Shown: positions 1 through 7,852, numbered from the stretch's first letter. The stretch: DNA of 64,000 bases from Salimicrobium album (GCF_900107115.1 NZ_FNOS01000005.1:248001-312000), one strand, 5' to 3'. The notes: generated by a model from the sequence alone, not told the origin. Translations and numbers: made by a program.

Positions 1-294
1 GCAAGGTTACTGACTCTTCAGGCAGCCTGGCAGATGGACAAAATGGGAAATAAAGAAGCGAAAGCTGCGATAGCTATGATCAAAGTCACGGCCCCTTCGA
101 TGGCGCTCAACGTTATTGACCGTGCGATCCAGGCTCACGGAGGCGCAGGGGTCAGCGACGATTTCACGCTGGCCATGAATTATGCGAATGCCCGGACGCT
201 CAGGCTGGCAGACGGACCGGATGAAGTTCACAAAAGACAGATTGCAAAACTGGAACTCTCTAAATACGAGGAGGATGGATATGCACGTACTTGA
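1..294 (+). CDS. acyl-CoA dehydrogenase, C-terminal part (5' truncated by window edge)
   Basis: Reading frame 1 is open from the first base, so the gene begins upstream; 97 residues are visible. The segment carries the C-terminal helical domain of the FAD acyl-CoA dehydrogenase family: [11 protein letters not shown] and the following [15 protein letters not shown] are characteristic, with an Arg/Asp-rich stretch that in the family contacts FAD and the tetramer partner. The enzyme should alpha,beta-desaturate an acyl-CoA in the cytoplasm and pass electrons to ETF. The sequence flavour is that of the ACAD10/11-type dehydrogenases, which fits the APH-like kinase gene four genes downstream. The last 14 bases overlap the SDR gene, so the two are translationally coupled. 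The catalytic base lies outside the window. Confidence 0.9.
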   Translation, partial: ARLLTLQAAWQMDKMGNKEAKAAIAMIKVTAPSMALNVIDRAIQAHGGAGVSDDFTLAMNYANARTLRLADGPDEVHKRQIAKLELSKYEEDGYART

Positions 295-1060
295 TTATTT
301 TAAGATGGAAGGGAAGACCGTTGTCATCACGGGAGGAGGAAGAGGTCTCGGAGCACAGCTCGCCGAAGGTATGGCTGAAGCGGGAGCTGATGTTGTGTTA
401 TGTTCGAGAAAACTCGAAAATTGCGAAGAGAAAGCATCCGAACTGACAGAAAATTATGGAGTGAGGACGCTGGCACTCGAATGTGACGTAACCGACGAAG
501 ACAGTGTGAGGGGCGTCATTGAGAAAGTGAAGGACGAATTCGGAACGCTTGATGTGTTAATCAATAATAGCGGGGCTACGTGGGGAGCACCCGTTCTTGA
601 TATGCCTACGGAGGCTTTTCAGAAGGTGATGAATGTTAACGTTACCGGTACGTTTCTGATGAGCAGGGAAGCTGCCAAAGTTATGAAACAGCAGCAGTCG
701 GGTAAAATTATAAACCTGTCCTCAGTGGCAGGATTCGGTGGGGCCGATTCGAGATTTATGGACACCATCGGCTATAATACGAGCAAGGGAGCAGTGAATA
801 CGTTCACAAAAGATCTGGCTGTGAAACTTGCGGGAGACAATATCCAGGTGAATGCAATCGCTCCCGGGTTCTTCCCTACGAAAATGTCCGAGGGCCTTCT
901 TTCGATGAATGGGGAATACATTCTGAATCAGACGCCGATGAAGCGTTTCGGGAAAGAAGGGGAATTAAAAGGCGCAGCGCTTTTTCTGGCATCCGGCGCC
1001 TCTGACTACGTGACGGGAGATATTCTCACAGTCGACGGGGGGATGCACGCAACTTGTTAA
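281..1060 (+). CDS. SDR family oxidoreductase
   Basis: A 259-residue classical short-chain dehydrogenase. The Rossmann glycine motif TGGGRGLG is at residues 17-24, NNSG at 95-98, the catalytic serine near 147 and the YNTSK (YxxxK) pair at 165-169; the C-terminus [13 protein letters not shown] is typical of FabG-like enzymes. The start at 281 is chosen because GAGGAGG (about 268-274) sits six bases upstream; the in-frame ATG at 275 abuts that site. It overlaps the acyl-CoA dehydrogenase by 14 bases and is followed 16 bases later by a TetR gene. It probably oxidises or reduces a hydroxy/ketoacyl-CoA or alcohol intermediate in the same pathway; the substrate cannot be read from sequence. Confidence 0.92.
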   Translation: MHVLDYFKMEGKTVVITGGGRGLGAQLAEGMAEAGADVVLCSRKLENCEEKASELTENYGVRTLALECDVTDEDSVRGVIEKVKDEFGTLDVLINNSGATWGAPVLDMPTEAFQKVMNVNVTGTFLMSREAAKVMKQQQSGKIINLSSVAGFGGADSRFMDTIGYNTSKGAVNTFTKDLAVKLAGDNIQVNAIAPGFFPTKMSEGLLSMNGEYILNQTPMKRFGKEGELKGAALFLASGASDYVTGDILTVDGGMHATC

Positions 1061-1076
1061 AAAGGAGGAAGCAGGC

Positions 1077-1649
1077 GTGAAAGGAAAGATTACCGAAACA
1101 AGCATTTCACTTTTCGGCCAAAAAGGCTTCAAGGAAACTTCTATACAGGAAATCGTCGATCATCTCGGCCTTACGAAAGGCACATTCTACTATTATTTCA
1201 AAAACAAAGAAGAAGTTCTCGTTCAGATTCATGAACGATTCATTGATGATTTACTTGAAAAACAGGAAAAAATTATGAGAAGCAGCCTTCGCCCGGAGGA
1301 GAAACTGCGCGAGCTTGTGAGGATGATGATCGAAAATATCCGTGCAAGTGTAAACAGTGCCATGATTTTTTTCCGGGAAATGCGGCACTTAAGTGAAGGA
1401 AAATTGTTATACGTAAGGCAGAAGCGGGATTTATTTCAGCAGAATATCGAAAAGCTTGTGCAGGAAGGTATAGAAGAAGGAGCATTCCGCACTGATCTTC
1501 GGGCGGACATGATCTCCTATTTCATTCTCGGCATGGCGAACTGGAGCTATTTCTGGTATGAGCCGGAAGGAGAAGTGTCGGAAGAACATCTGGCGGATAT
1601 ATATACAGCTATTTTATTACAGGGTCTGGAATCGAAAGAGAAGGAGTGA
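1077..1649 (+). CDS. TetR/AcrR family transcriptional regulator
   Basis: A 190-residue one-domain repressor with an N-terminal helix-turn-helix (roughly residues 20-45; LTKGTFYYYFKNKEEV is the recognition-helix signature of the family) and a helical ligand/dimer domain. It starts with GTG at 1077 behind AAAGGAGG at 1061-1068. Lying inside the acyl-CoA operon, it probably represses that operon and is released by an acyl-CoA or related metabolite, as FadR-type TetR repressors do in Bacillus; its operator would be upstream of this window. It ends four bases after the GTG of a possible alternative start of the next gene. Confidence 0.9.
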   Translation: MKGKITETSISLFGQKGFKETSIQEIVDHLGLTKGTFYYYFKNKEEVLVQIHERFIDDLLEKQEKIMRSSLRPEEKLRELVRMMIENIRASVNSAMIFFREMRHLSEGKLLYVRQKRDLFQQNIEKLVQEGIEEGAFRTDLRADMISYFILGMANWSYFWYEPEGEVSEEHLADIYTAILLQGLESKEKE

Positions 1650-1654
1650 GGGAC

Positions 1655-2065
1655 ATGCACGAACATGATATAAAAGTGAGATTTTCGGAAACGGATCAGC
1701 TGGGACACGTAAATAACAACAATTATTTCATATATATGGAGGAAGCAAGAATACATTTCTTCGACTATCTCGACCTGGTCGGGGATGGAGAATGGAAGTT
1801 CGTTGTAGCTTCCGTAAAGTGCGACTTCGTTAAACAGCTGTACTTCGGTCAGTCGATTACGATTAAAAGTTTTGTGACGAAAATAGGGAACTCCAGTTTC
1901 CATTTGAAGCAGAACATGTATGAGAAAGAAAGTGGAGAACTTGTAGCGGAAGGGGATTCTGTAGTAGTCCAGTACGATTTCAAGACGGAAGCAAGCGAGA
2001 AGATGTCCGAATGGATGAAAAACCAGCTTGCTTCCTGTCAGTTTGAAACTGCAGAAGGGAGATGA
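1655..2065 (+). CDS. hotdog-fold acyl-CoA thioesterase (4HBT/YbgC type)
   Basis: A 136-residue single hotdog domain. The N-terminal SETDQLGHVNNNNYF matches the active-site loop of 4-hydroxybenzoyl-CoA thioesterase relatives, with Asp14 as the likely catalytic residue. It should hydrolyse an acyl-CoA to free acid and CoA. An in-frame GTG at 1646 overlaps the TetR stop, but the AAGGAG at 1641-1646 is placed eight bases before the ATG at 1655, so the latter is taken as the start. Its place between the repressor and the kinase-like gene suggests it removes a dead-end or terminal acyl-CoA of the pathway. Confidence 0.88.
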   Translation: MHEHDIKVRFSETDQLGHVNNNNYFIYMEEARIHFFDYLDLVGDGEWKFVVASVKCDFVKQLYFGQSITIKSFVTKIGNSSFHLKQNMYEKESGELVAEGDSVVVQYDFKTEASEKMSEWMKNQLASCQFETAEGR

Positions 2066-2069
2066 CTGT

Positions 2070-3122
2070 ATGGACACGCGCGAAGTAAGAAAAGGAGAGG
2101 AACTGGAGAAAGAAGTTCTTGAAGAGTATTTGAGAAGTACGTTCACGGACCTTCCTAAGTCCCCGTTAAACATCCGGCAGTTCGGTGCGGGACATTCCAA
2201 TCTTACGTATGAACTGAAAATCGGAGACTGGGAAGCCGTACTGCGAAGACCACCGAAAGGGCCTCTCCCTCCCAAAGCCCACGACATGGAAAGGGAATAT
2301 AAAGTCATCAAAGCGGTCCACCCTTTTTTCCCCCTTGCGCCTGAGCCTCTGGCTTTTAAGGGAGATGAATTAATTGGAAAGCCCTTTTTTATAATGGAAA
2401 GGAAAACAGGGATCGTGTTCGATACCGAATGGCCGGAAGAGGTGACCCCATCGCCGGAACTTGCGAAAGATATTTCCCGGGAAATGGTGGATCGTCTGGT
2501 TGAACTTCACTCCATTGATTATACGGAGACTCCTCTGAATAATATGGTTAAACCCGAAGGATTTATGGGAAGACAGGTAGAGGGATGGATCAGGAGATAT
2601 GAAAAAGCTCACACCGAAGATGTAAAAGAAGGGAGCGAGCTCAAAAAGTGGCTCGTGGAACACATACCGGAAAACGAAGAGAGTGCCATCATTCATTATG
2701 ATTATAAACTCAATAACGCTATGTTTTCTCACGACGACCCATCGGAAATGACCGGTCTGTTTGATTGGGAAATGACCACTGTCGGAGATCCTCTTGCAGA
2801 TCTCGGGGCGGCTATGAGTTACTGGATGGAAGCGGGAGATTCTTCTGAGTTGAAAGAAGGACTGGGGAAACCTCCTCTTACGACAGCAGAAGGGTTCTAC
2901 ACAAGGAAGGAATTTATGGAGAGATATGCGGAGAAAAGCGGACGCGATTTAAACAACATGAATTTTTACCTGGCTTTTGCCTATTTCAAACTGGCGGGAA
3001 TCGTCCAGCAGATTTATTTCAGATACAAGCAGGGACAGACGGACGATCCGCGTTTCAGACACATGAACCATTTTGTGAATAAACTTATGGATCAGGCTGC
3101 CGTGCAGGCAGGTATTACTTAA
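2070..3122 (+). CDS. APH-like phosphotransferase family protein (ACAD10/11 kinase-domain type)
   Basis: A 350-residue protein of the aminoglycoside phosphotransferase/choline kinase fold. The catalytic HYDYKLNN block (HxDxxxxN) starts at residue 209 with the probable base Asp211, and FDWEMTTVGDP at 231-241 holds the Mg-binding Asp232. The family branch is that fused to acyl-CoA dehydrogenase in animal ACAD10/ACAD11 and encoded as LvaA in bacterial levulinate operons, where the kinase phosphorylates a 4-hydroxyacyl-CoA. It is therefore more likely a hydroxyacyl-CoA kinase than an antibiotic resistance enzyme. The start at 2070 is chosen over an upstream in-frame codon at 2028 because AGAAGGGA lies just before it and 2028 falls inside the thioesterase gene. 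Confidence 0.85.
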   Translation: MDTREVRKGEELEKEVLEEYLRSTFTDLPKSPLNIRQFGAGHSNLTYELKIGDWEAVLRRPPKGPLPPKAHDMEREYKVIKAVHPFFPLAPEPLAFKGDELIGKPFFIMERKTGIVFDTEWPEEVTPSPELAKDISREMVDRLVELHSIDYTETPLNNMVKPEGFMGRQVEGWIRRYEKAHTEDVKEGSELKKWLVEHIPENEESAIIHYDYKLNNAMFSHDDPSEMTGLFDWEMTTVGDPLADLGAAMSYWMEAGDSSELKEGLGKPPLTTAEGFYTRKEFMERYAEKSGRDLNNMNFYLAFAYFKLAGIVQQIYFRYKQGQTDDPRFRHMNHFVNKLMDQAAVQAGIT

Positions 3123-3140
3123 AAAAGAGAGGGATAAATT

Positions 3141-4115
3141 ATGAAAGCTATACAATTCAAGGAATACGGAGAGGCGGACGTTCTGAACGAAGTCGACGTC
3201 GAGATGCCTGAACCGGGAGATAACGAAGTACAGATTGAAGTGAAAGCGATCGGAGTCAATTTTGCAGATACGGCACGTCGCCGCGGCCAATATGTTGTTC
3301 CAACCCCGCTCCCTTTCGTACCAGGGGCAGAGGTCGCCGGTGTTGTAAATAAAAAAGGTAAAGGTGTCACAAACGTTGAAGAAGGGGACCGGATCGTTAC
3401 CCTGGTAGAATCAGGCGGGTACAGCGAATACGTTACCGCAAATGCTTCTTCGGTCGTACCTGTACCGGATGGAGTGGAAGATGAACAGGCAGTAGCTCTG
3501 TTGCTTCAAGGTCTTACCGCTTATCATCTGATCAGCACGATGGGTCGTATGGAGAAGGGGGAAACGATCCTCGTCCACGCGGCAGCCGGTGGAGTAGGTA
3601 TGATTGCGGTGCAGCTTGCTAAGCATTTTCAGGCCGGCAAGGTCATCGCTACTGCCAGTTCCGAAGAGAAACTGAAGTTCGCCAAAGATTTGGGAGCAGA
3701 TGCAGGAATCGACTATACGAAAGAAGACTGGCAGCAGGACGTTGTTGACGAAACCGGCGGGAAAGGCGTGGATGTGGCGCTCGAGATGGCCGGAGGTGAC
3801 GTTTTCACAGAAACGCTGAAGACGATGCGTGCCTTTGGCCGTGTACTTACTTACGGTGCAGCAAGCGGCCAGCCGCCTCAGTTGAACGCAGCCGGTCTCA
3901 TGGGACGCAACCTTTCTGTTATAGGGTTTTTCCTTCCACAGATTATGAAATATCCGGAACTGATTCAAAAAAGTATGAAAGAACTGCTGACTCTTGTACA
4001 GCAGGGAGAGCTGAAACTTCATATCGGGGGAGTATATAAGCTTAGTGAAGCGCCGCAGGCTCACAAAGATCTCGAAAACAGAAAGACAAAAGGAAAATTG
4101 GTACTGAAACCTTAA
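3141..4115 (+). CDS. zinc-free MDR, NADPH:quinone oxidoreductase-like
   Basis: A 324-residue medium-chain dehydrogenase/reductase. It has the GroES-like N-terminal half (GVNFADTARRRGQY, PFVPGAEVAGVV) and the nucleotide-binding AAGGVGMIAVQLAK near residue 148; the zinc ligands of alcohol dehydrogenases are not seen, placing it with quinone oxidoreductase/crotonyl-CoA-reductase-like enzymes. It is the last gene of the acyl-CoA operon, 18 bases after the kinase-like gene with AAAGAGAGG as ribosome site, and is followed by an intrinsic terminator. It may reduce an enoyl or quinone-like intermediate with NADPH; the substrate is unknown. Confidence 0.88.
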   Translation: MKAIQFKEYGEADVLNEVDVEMPEPGDNEVQIEVKAIGVNFADTARRRGQYVVPTPLPFVPGAEVAGVVNKKGKGVTNVEEGDRIVTLVESGGYSEYVTANASSVVPVPDGVEDEQAVALLLQGLTAYHLISTMGRMEKGETILVHAAAGGVGMIAVQLAKHFQAGKVIATASSEEKLKFAKDLGADAGIDYTKEDWQQDVVDETGGKGVDVALEMAGGDVFTETLKTMRAFGRVLTYGAASGQPPQLNAAGLMGRNLSVIGFFLPQIMKYPELIQKSMKELLTLVQQGELKLHIGGVYKLSEAPQAHKDLENRKTKGKLVLKP

Positions 4116-4128
4116 TAACGCTGATACG

Positions 4129-4164
4129 AAAGCTGTCGGGGGATCTCTCCGGCAGCTTTTTTAA
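4129..4164 (+). terminator. intrinsic terminator of the acyl-CoA operon
   Basis: AAAGCTGTCGG (4129-4139) pairs with CCGGCAGCTTT (4149-4159), with one G-U pair, followed by a T-run. Confidence 0.85.
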
Positions 4165-4195
4165 TTGTACAGAGGAGTGATTTCGGCAGAAAAGT

Positions 4196-4221
4196 GTTTA
4201 AATCCCGCTACGGCGCGGTAT
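4196..4221 (+). promoter_or_regulatory. SigB-like promoter of the first DUF2188 gene
   Basis: GTTTAA (4196-4201), a 14-base spacer and CGGTAT (4216-4221) fit the general-stress SigB consensus GTTTAA-N13-15-GGGTAT in 11 of 12 positions. It lies 35 bases before the start codon at 4257. A similar arrangement precedes the paralogous gene at 4787. Confidence 0.55.
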
Positions 4222-4256
4222 AGAAAAAGAAAACAGTAAAACAGGAGGTTTTAATC

Positions 4257-4715
4257 ATGCCCTGGGATACACAGGATTATCCGGACTCTTTGAAGAACCT
4301 GGACACGGCAGTTCGAAAAAAAGCGATAACAATCGCGAACGGCATGCTTCATGAAGGTTATGAGGAAGGGAGAGCTATACCTATTGCCACTGAACAGGCA
4401 AAGGAATGGTATAGTAATGCCACGGATAACGACATCAATAAAGTGAAACAGATGACGGATAAGGAACTGCGAACGAGAGACGAGGAAAATCCGCAGAACA
4501 GCCGCCCGGAGCTTATGGAAAAAGGAGAACATGTCATTGCTCATGAAGATGGATGGGCAGTACAGGCGGAGGATGCCAGACAGCCTTCGGAAGTTTTCGG
4601 AAAGAAAGAGGAAGCAGTGAGCCGGGCGAAGGAAATAGCCGAAAATAAGGGGACGGCAATTATTATTCATAAGCAGGACGGTTCGATACAACAGAATATT
4701 TCCTATAATAAGTAA
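4257..4715 (+). CDS. YdaT-like DUF2188 stress protein
   Basis: A 152-residue soluble protein. The N-terminal part (MPWDTQDYPDSLKNL, then RKKAITIANGML and EGYEEGRAIPIA) matches my recollection of Bacillus YdaT; residues about 83-150 form a DUF2188 domain (EKGEHVIAHEDGWAVQ ... AKEIAENKGTAIIIHKQDG). The function of DUF2188 is not established; ydaT in B. subtilis belongs to the SigB general stress regulon, which agrees with the SigB-like promoter seen here. AGGAGG at 4244-4249 supports the ATG at 4257. The next gene is a shorter paralogue sharing the C-terminal domain. Confidence 0.82.
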   Translation: MPWDTQDYPDSLKNLDTAVRKKAITIANGMLHEGYEEGRAIPIATEQAKEWYSNATDNDINKVKQMTDKELRTRDEENPQNSRPELMEKGEHVIAHEDGWAVQAEDARQPSEVFGKKEEAVSRAKEIAENKGTAIIIHKQDGSIQQNISYNK

Positions 4716-4720
4716 AATTA

Positions 4721-4745
4721 GTTTATTATTGGAATTTATGGGTAT
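4721..4745 (+). promoter_or_regulatory. SigB-like promoter of the second DUF2188 gene
   Basis: GTTTAT (4721-4726), a 13-base spacer and a perfect GGGTAT (4740-4745) lie 41 bases before the ATG at 4787. The match to the SigB consensus is 11 of 12. Confidence 0.6.
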
Positions 4746-4786
4746 ACTAAAAAATGTACATGATTTTTAACAAGGAGGAAACACAC

Positions 4787-5128
4787 ATGACAAACGGCAA
4801 CCAGGGAAGAAGCGGTGAGAACCGTACGGAGGAACAGAATAAAGAATACGGACGTCAGGGAAAACATGCAAAAGGAAAGCAGCAGTCAGGTAATAGCGGA
4901 AATTCCCGTCAAAACACTCCGGATCTTTCCGAAAAAGGAGAACACGTCATTGCTCATGAAGACGGCTGGGCAGTACAGGGAGAAAATTCCTCGCAGCCTA
5001 CGAAAGTCTTTGACAAAAAAGACGAGGCAATAAAAAGAGCGAAAGAAATAGCCGGAAATAAAGGCGGCAGTGTTATCATTCACAAACAGGATGGTACCAT
5101 TCAAGAGAACGTATCGTATAGTAACTGA
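4787..5128 (+). CDS. DUF2188 domain protein, paralogue of the preceding gene
   Basis: A 113-residue protein with a hydrophilic, low-complexity N-terminus (rich in Gly, Gln, Asn, Lys, Arg) and a C-terminal DUF2188 domain from about residue 45. EKGEHVIAHEDGWAVQ and IIHKQDG are shared almost unchanged with the gene at 4257, so this is a tandem duplication followed by loss or replacement of the N-terminal half. AAGGAGG at 4772-4778 fixes the start at 4787; an earlier in-frame ATG at 4754 lacks a ribosome site. Its own SigB-like promoter suggests separate stress induction. Molecular function unknown. Confidence 0.82.
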   Translation: MTNGNQGRSGENRTEEQNKEYGRQGKHAKGKQQSGNSGNSRQNTPDLSEKGEHVIAHEDGWAVQGENSSQPTKVFDKKDEAIKRAKEIAGNKGGSVIIHKQDGTIQENVSYSN

Positions 5129-5174
5129 AAGGGACCCGGTTCCCGGATGTAAAATACTTATAAAGTCATATAAA

Positions 5175-5205
5175 AAGGAAGCTCTGATTAAGAGCTTCCT
5201 TTTTG
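5175..5205. terminator. intrinsic terminator after the DUF2188 pair
   Basis: AAGGAAGCTCT (about 5175-5185) pairs with AGAGCTTCCTT after a four-base loop, then TTTTT. It stands between convergent genes; the A-rich 5' side may let it act on the minus strand as well. Confidence 0.88.
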
Positions 5206-5225
5206 TAATGGATTAGAGGAAAGAT

Positions 5226-5606
5226 TTAAAAGCTTTTGAAATCTTCATAAGGGACTTCTACAGTGAAAAATACACCGTCCTCGTCTTCGGTTGCAGCGAT
5301 TACTACGTGAGAATCACCGAAAATAGTACGGAAAACCTCATCACCGTTATCAAACGGGGCGTCCAGATTAAAACCGGTAGAGAGAATGGCATTACGGTCT
5401 TTCTCTGTAAGTCCTTCTGTTTCTTCAAGCGTGATCATTGGACGTACCAGGTTGCCTTCGGAAGCAGCCGTGTACTCATAGGAGACGTATGTATTCACGA
5501 GGGAACTCACCTCTCCAAGCATTTCGGCTGTGATCTCCTGAATTTCCCCGGCATCGATCAGGTAACGCACTTCCACGGGATCAAACCTTTTTAAAAAATG
5601 ACTCAC
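5226..5606 (-). CDS. conserved hypothetical protein
   Basis: A 126-residue acidic soluble protein that I do not recognise. It starts with GTG (5606) behind AAAGGAGAG, a good ribosome site, and has no signal peptide or membrane segment. The sequence alternates short amphipathic helices (RYLIDAGEIQEITAEMLGE) and beta-like segments (HVVIAATEDEDGVFFTVEV). It is a single gene convergent with the DUF2188 pair. The strongly acidic composition is typical of this genome. Confidence 0.72.
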   Translation of the reverse strand: MSHFLKRFDPVEVRYLIDAGEIQEITAEMLGEVSSLVNTYVSYEYTAASEGNLVRPMITLEETEGLTEKDRNAILSTGFNLDAPFDNGDEVFRTIFGDSHVVIAATEDEDGVFFTVEVPYEDFKSF

Positions 5607-5834
5607 CGGCTTTCTCTCCTTTAGTCGGAATTTTTGAAGGGGTAATAGGAAAAATGCAGATGTATAATCAATAAGCAGCGTTATGTAAAAGAAAATCCTT
5701 TCCCTCTATCTCACGGATAAAGGAAAAGGGAAGAAGTCGTGAAGGCTTTGGCAAAAATGTTGTAGGGGGAAGTCATTTTCCAAATTAGCGCCTTCCATAC
5801 TACCTTACCCGTTACGTACATTTGAAAACGTGTT

Positions 5835-6485
5835 TCAGTTCTTTTTATCGATAATTTTTTTGATTTTTCTTCTTCCCAGCCTGAACAAGGGGAGCGAAGT
5901 AAGAAAATCGATTGCGACAGAAATGATCAGACCGTGCAGAATCACTCCCAGAATCGTGAAGATAACGACGATCACCTGGCCGGGGAGAGTATCCGGTTCA
6001 AAGGTGGCTCTGCCAAAGAATGTAATAGAAAGAAGTGCACTAAGGAATGCGTCGGAGTAGGTCTCCAGTTCGTCCTCTATCCAAGTAAGAGGGATAATAA
6101 GTAAAAAGATCACGATGCTGATGATTCCTGCCACAAAACCGAGATGTTGGCGTTTCAAAAAGCGGAGAAACGGCTTCGTGTAGTATTTGGTGATAGATTT
6201 CAACCGGAGCAGATGAAGAATTCTGGCAAAACGCGCAAGCTGGAAGACAGCATCCAGTGGAATGGCGGCAATGACTATAAAAGGGTGTTTTTTGACAAAA
6301 TCCAGTTTGCTTTCACTTTTAAAGAAACGATAGAGAAAGTCGAGAAAGAATATAGCCCACGTTCCCCACACAATAAGACTGTCGTACTGCATTTCCTGCC
6401 ATATGGTGGCTACAGATAAACTGGCGAGAAGGACCATGAATACTTCATATGCTGTTTTTCCTGGTCTTCTTTTCCAGCGATTCAT
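5835..6485 (-). CDS. voltage-gated-type ion channel protein with non-canonical selectivity filter
   Basis: A 216-residue membrane protein with a six-segment cation-channel layout: hydrophobic helices about 14-30, 36-54, 67-80, an S4-like segment with Arg85, Arg88, Arg94 and Lys96, an outer pore helix about 116-135, a pore loop at 146-168 and an inner helix about 170-195, ending in a basic tail. The pore loop reads SITFFGRATFEPDTLPG, where potassium channels have T-V-G-Y-G-D; only the glycine at 158 and the downstream P-T-G spacing are kept. The ATG at 6485 is chosen because AAAGGAGGG lies seven bases upstream; the open frame to 6620 has no ribosome site. Ion specificity cannot be stated. Confidence 0.78.
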   Translation of the reverse strand: MNRWKRRPGKTAYEVFMVLLASLSVATIWQEMQYDSLIVWGTWAIFFLDFLYRFFKSESKLDFVKKHPFIVIAAIPLDAVFQLARFARILHLLRLKSITKYYTKPFLRFLKRQHLGFVAGIISIVIFLLIIPLTWIEDELETYSDAFLSALLSITFFGRATFEPDTLPGQVIVVIFTILGVILHGLIISVAIDFLTSLPLFRLGRRKIKKIIDKKN

Positions 6486-6559
6486 CCTGCAGCCCTCCTT
6501 TGAGACTTCCATTATAGCATGGAACATTTCTGAAGGGCAGACGTGCGCACATGAGCCGT

Positions 6560-6597
6560 AAAAAAAGAAGAAGCCGCTCTTTAGAAGAGCAGCTTCC
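6560..6597 (-). terminator. intrinsic terminator of the ketopantoate-reductase-like gene
   Basis: On the minus strand GAAGCTGCTCTT pairs with AAGAGCGGCTTC (one G-U pair) and is followed by TTCTTTTTTT. It directly follows the stop codon at 6601-6603. Confidence 0.85.
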
Positions 6598-6600
6598 GAA

Positions 6601-7521
6601 TTATAAATCCATTCCGTCATAAGGTTTTATGATTCCGTAAATCGTTTCGATATAGGGAAGGGTGAGGTTCTTTTCCGCTGCCAGCCGCATCGCTCCTCCG
6701 TGGAGATGCTCCAGCTCAAGCGGGAGCCCTTTCCGTCGATCCTGATGCATGGAAGAAGTCATGTCGTTCCCAAGATTTTCGAGCTGTTTAAAAGCATGAT
6801 CCACTTCATCCTGCCCTATTTTAACTCCTCTGGCGACGCTCAGTCTCTGCATATCCTCAAGCATTCGCCTGGCAATAGTAAAGGTTGGGGGATAGGCACG
6901 GATGTCTCCGATAGTGGTATTCATTGAGGTAGTGATACCGGAGAAAGCTGTAATGAACATGTACTTTTTCCAGATTTCCTTCAGAATGTCCGAGCTCCAC
7001 CGGCTGTTCATCACTGCCTGTTCCCCGGCAAGGGAAAGCTCTTCACATATCGATTCCTGGGAAGGGTGAAGAGGGCCGAACACTATATTATGGAAGTCGC
7101 TCGTATGTTCCACATGCCCTTTCTCATTAAGGGTAGCTATAATAAAGGCAAGACCTCCGAGGACTGTCTCCTCTCCCAGTTCCTTTTCCAAAATAGCGTA
7201 ATGTTCCACACCATTCAGAAGGGGCAGAACTTTTGCGCCTTTTTTTACGAGAGACTTCAGCCAGGGCATCGTCCCCTCCAGATGGTATCCTTTAACGGCG
7301 AGAACCACGAGGTCCGGATCTTCTATCACGGAAGGATCCTCTGCTATGTTCGGGTTTTCCCATACCGTATCTTCTACATTACTGTGGATTTTCATTCCGT
7401 GTGTCCTTAACTGTTCAGCTCTTCCTTCACGAACGAGATTGATGACGGTGTGACCGGCATCATGCCACCTCGTCCCGAAGTAAGCTCCGAGAGCCCCGGC
7501 TCCCACAATGACTATCTTCAC
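6601..7521 (-). CDS. ketopantoate reductase (ApbA/PanE) family protein
   Basis: A 306-residue two-domain NADP-dependent reductase. The dinucleotide-binding GAGALGAYFG is at residues 7-16, LLNGVEH marks the substrate cleft, a lysine in EIWKKYMFI occupies the position of the catalytic Lys of PanE, and the C-terminal domain has SSMHQDRRKGLPLELEHLHG with the conserved Ser and Glu. In PanE this reduces 2-dehydropantoate to pantoate for coenzyme A synthesis, but Bacillaceae carry several paralogues and this one is not next to other pan genes, so the exact substrate is open. Single gene with its own terminator; AGGGAGG precedes the ATG. Confidence 0.85.
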   Translation of the reverse strand: MKIVIVGAGALGAYFGTRWHDAGHTVINLVREGRAEQLRTHGMKIHSNVEDTVWENPNIAEDPSVIEDPDLVVLAVKGYHLEGTMPWLKSLVKKGAKVLPLLNGVEHYAILEKELGEETVLGGLAFIIATLNEKGHVEHTSDFHNIVFGPLHPSQESICEELSLAGEQAVMNSRWSSDILKEIWKKYMFITAFSGITTSMNTTIGDIRAYPPTFTIARRMLEDMQRLSVARGVKIGQDEVDHAFKQLENLGNDMTSSMHQDRRKGLPLELEHLHGGAMRLAAEKNLTLPYIETIYGIIKPYDGMDL

Positions 7522-7555
7522 TTCAATTCCTCCCTCTCAAATACTTACGAAACGA

Positions 7556-7852
7556 TTATTTTTTAACCGTGGATTTCCCTGCATCAATGATGAGAATGAT
7601 TGCAGTGATAGTATGCAGGATCCAGCCGACTACAGGTATGATTCCGAGGGCGTTCGCCACCATACCGGCGACGCTTCCTGAGCTGAATTCGTTCTGCTTA
7701 ACGGAAACGATAAGTACGATTACGTGGAAAACGAACATAAATAGTAGCGGCTGCCAGCCGCCGCTCAGTATAAACGTCCCGCCTATGACCGGGATAGCCA
7801 GAAAAGCCTCACAAATACCGGTGATCCATTTTAATAAAGTTGTTGCACTCAT
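7556..7852 (-). CDS. small integral membrane protein, hypothetical
   Basis: A 98-residue protein with about three transmembrane helices (residues 15-31, 34-50, 62-90) and a short basic C-terminus (GKSTVKK). The middle is glycine-rich (SVAGMVANALGIIPVVGWI). AAAGGGAGGG lies just before the ATG at 7852, so expression is likely. It is monocistronic between the PanE-like gene and mreBH. I do not recognise a named family. Confidence 0.7.
   Translation of the reverse strand: MSATTLLKWITGICEAFLAIPVIGGTFILSGGWQPLLFMFVFHVIVLIVSVKQNEFSSGSVAGMVANALGIIPVVGWILHTITAIILIIDAGKSTVKK

Noticed and set aside
1547-2311. 254-codon open frame on the minus strand
   Set aside because: Antisense to the thioesterase and kinase-like genes and without recognisable motifs.
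2070-3122. Aminoglycoside resistance gene
   Set aside because: The fold is APH-like, but the operon context and sequence branch point to acyl-CoA metabolism, not antibiotic resistance.
5607-5834. Gap searched for a small gene or RNA
   Set aside because: No ORF with a ribosome site and no strong hairpin with a T-run on either strand.
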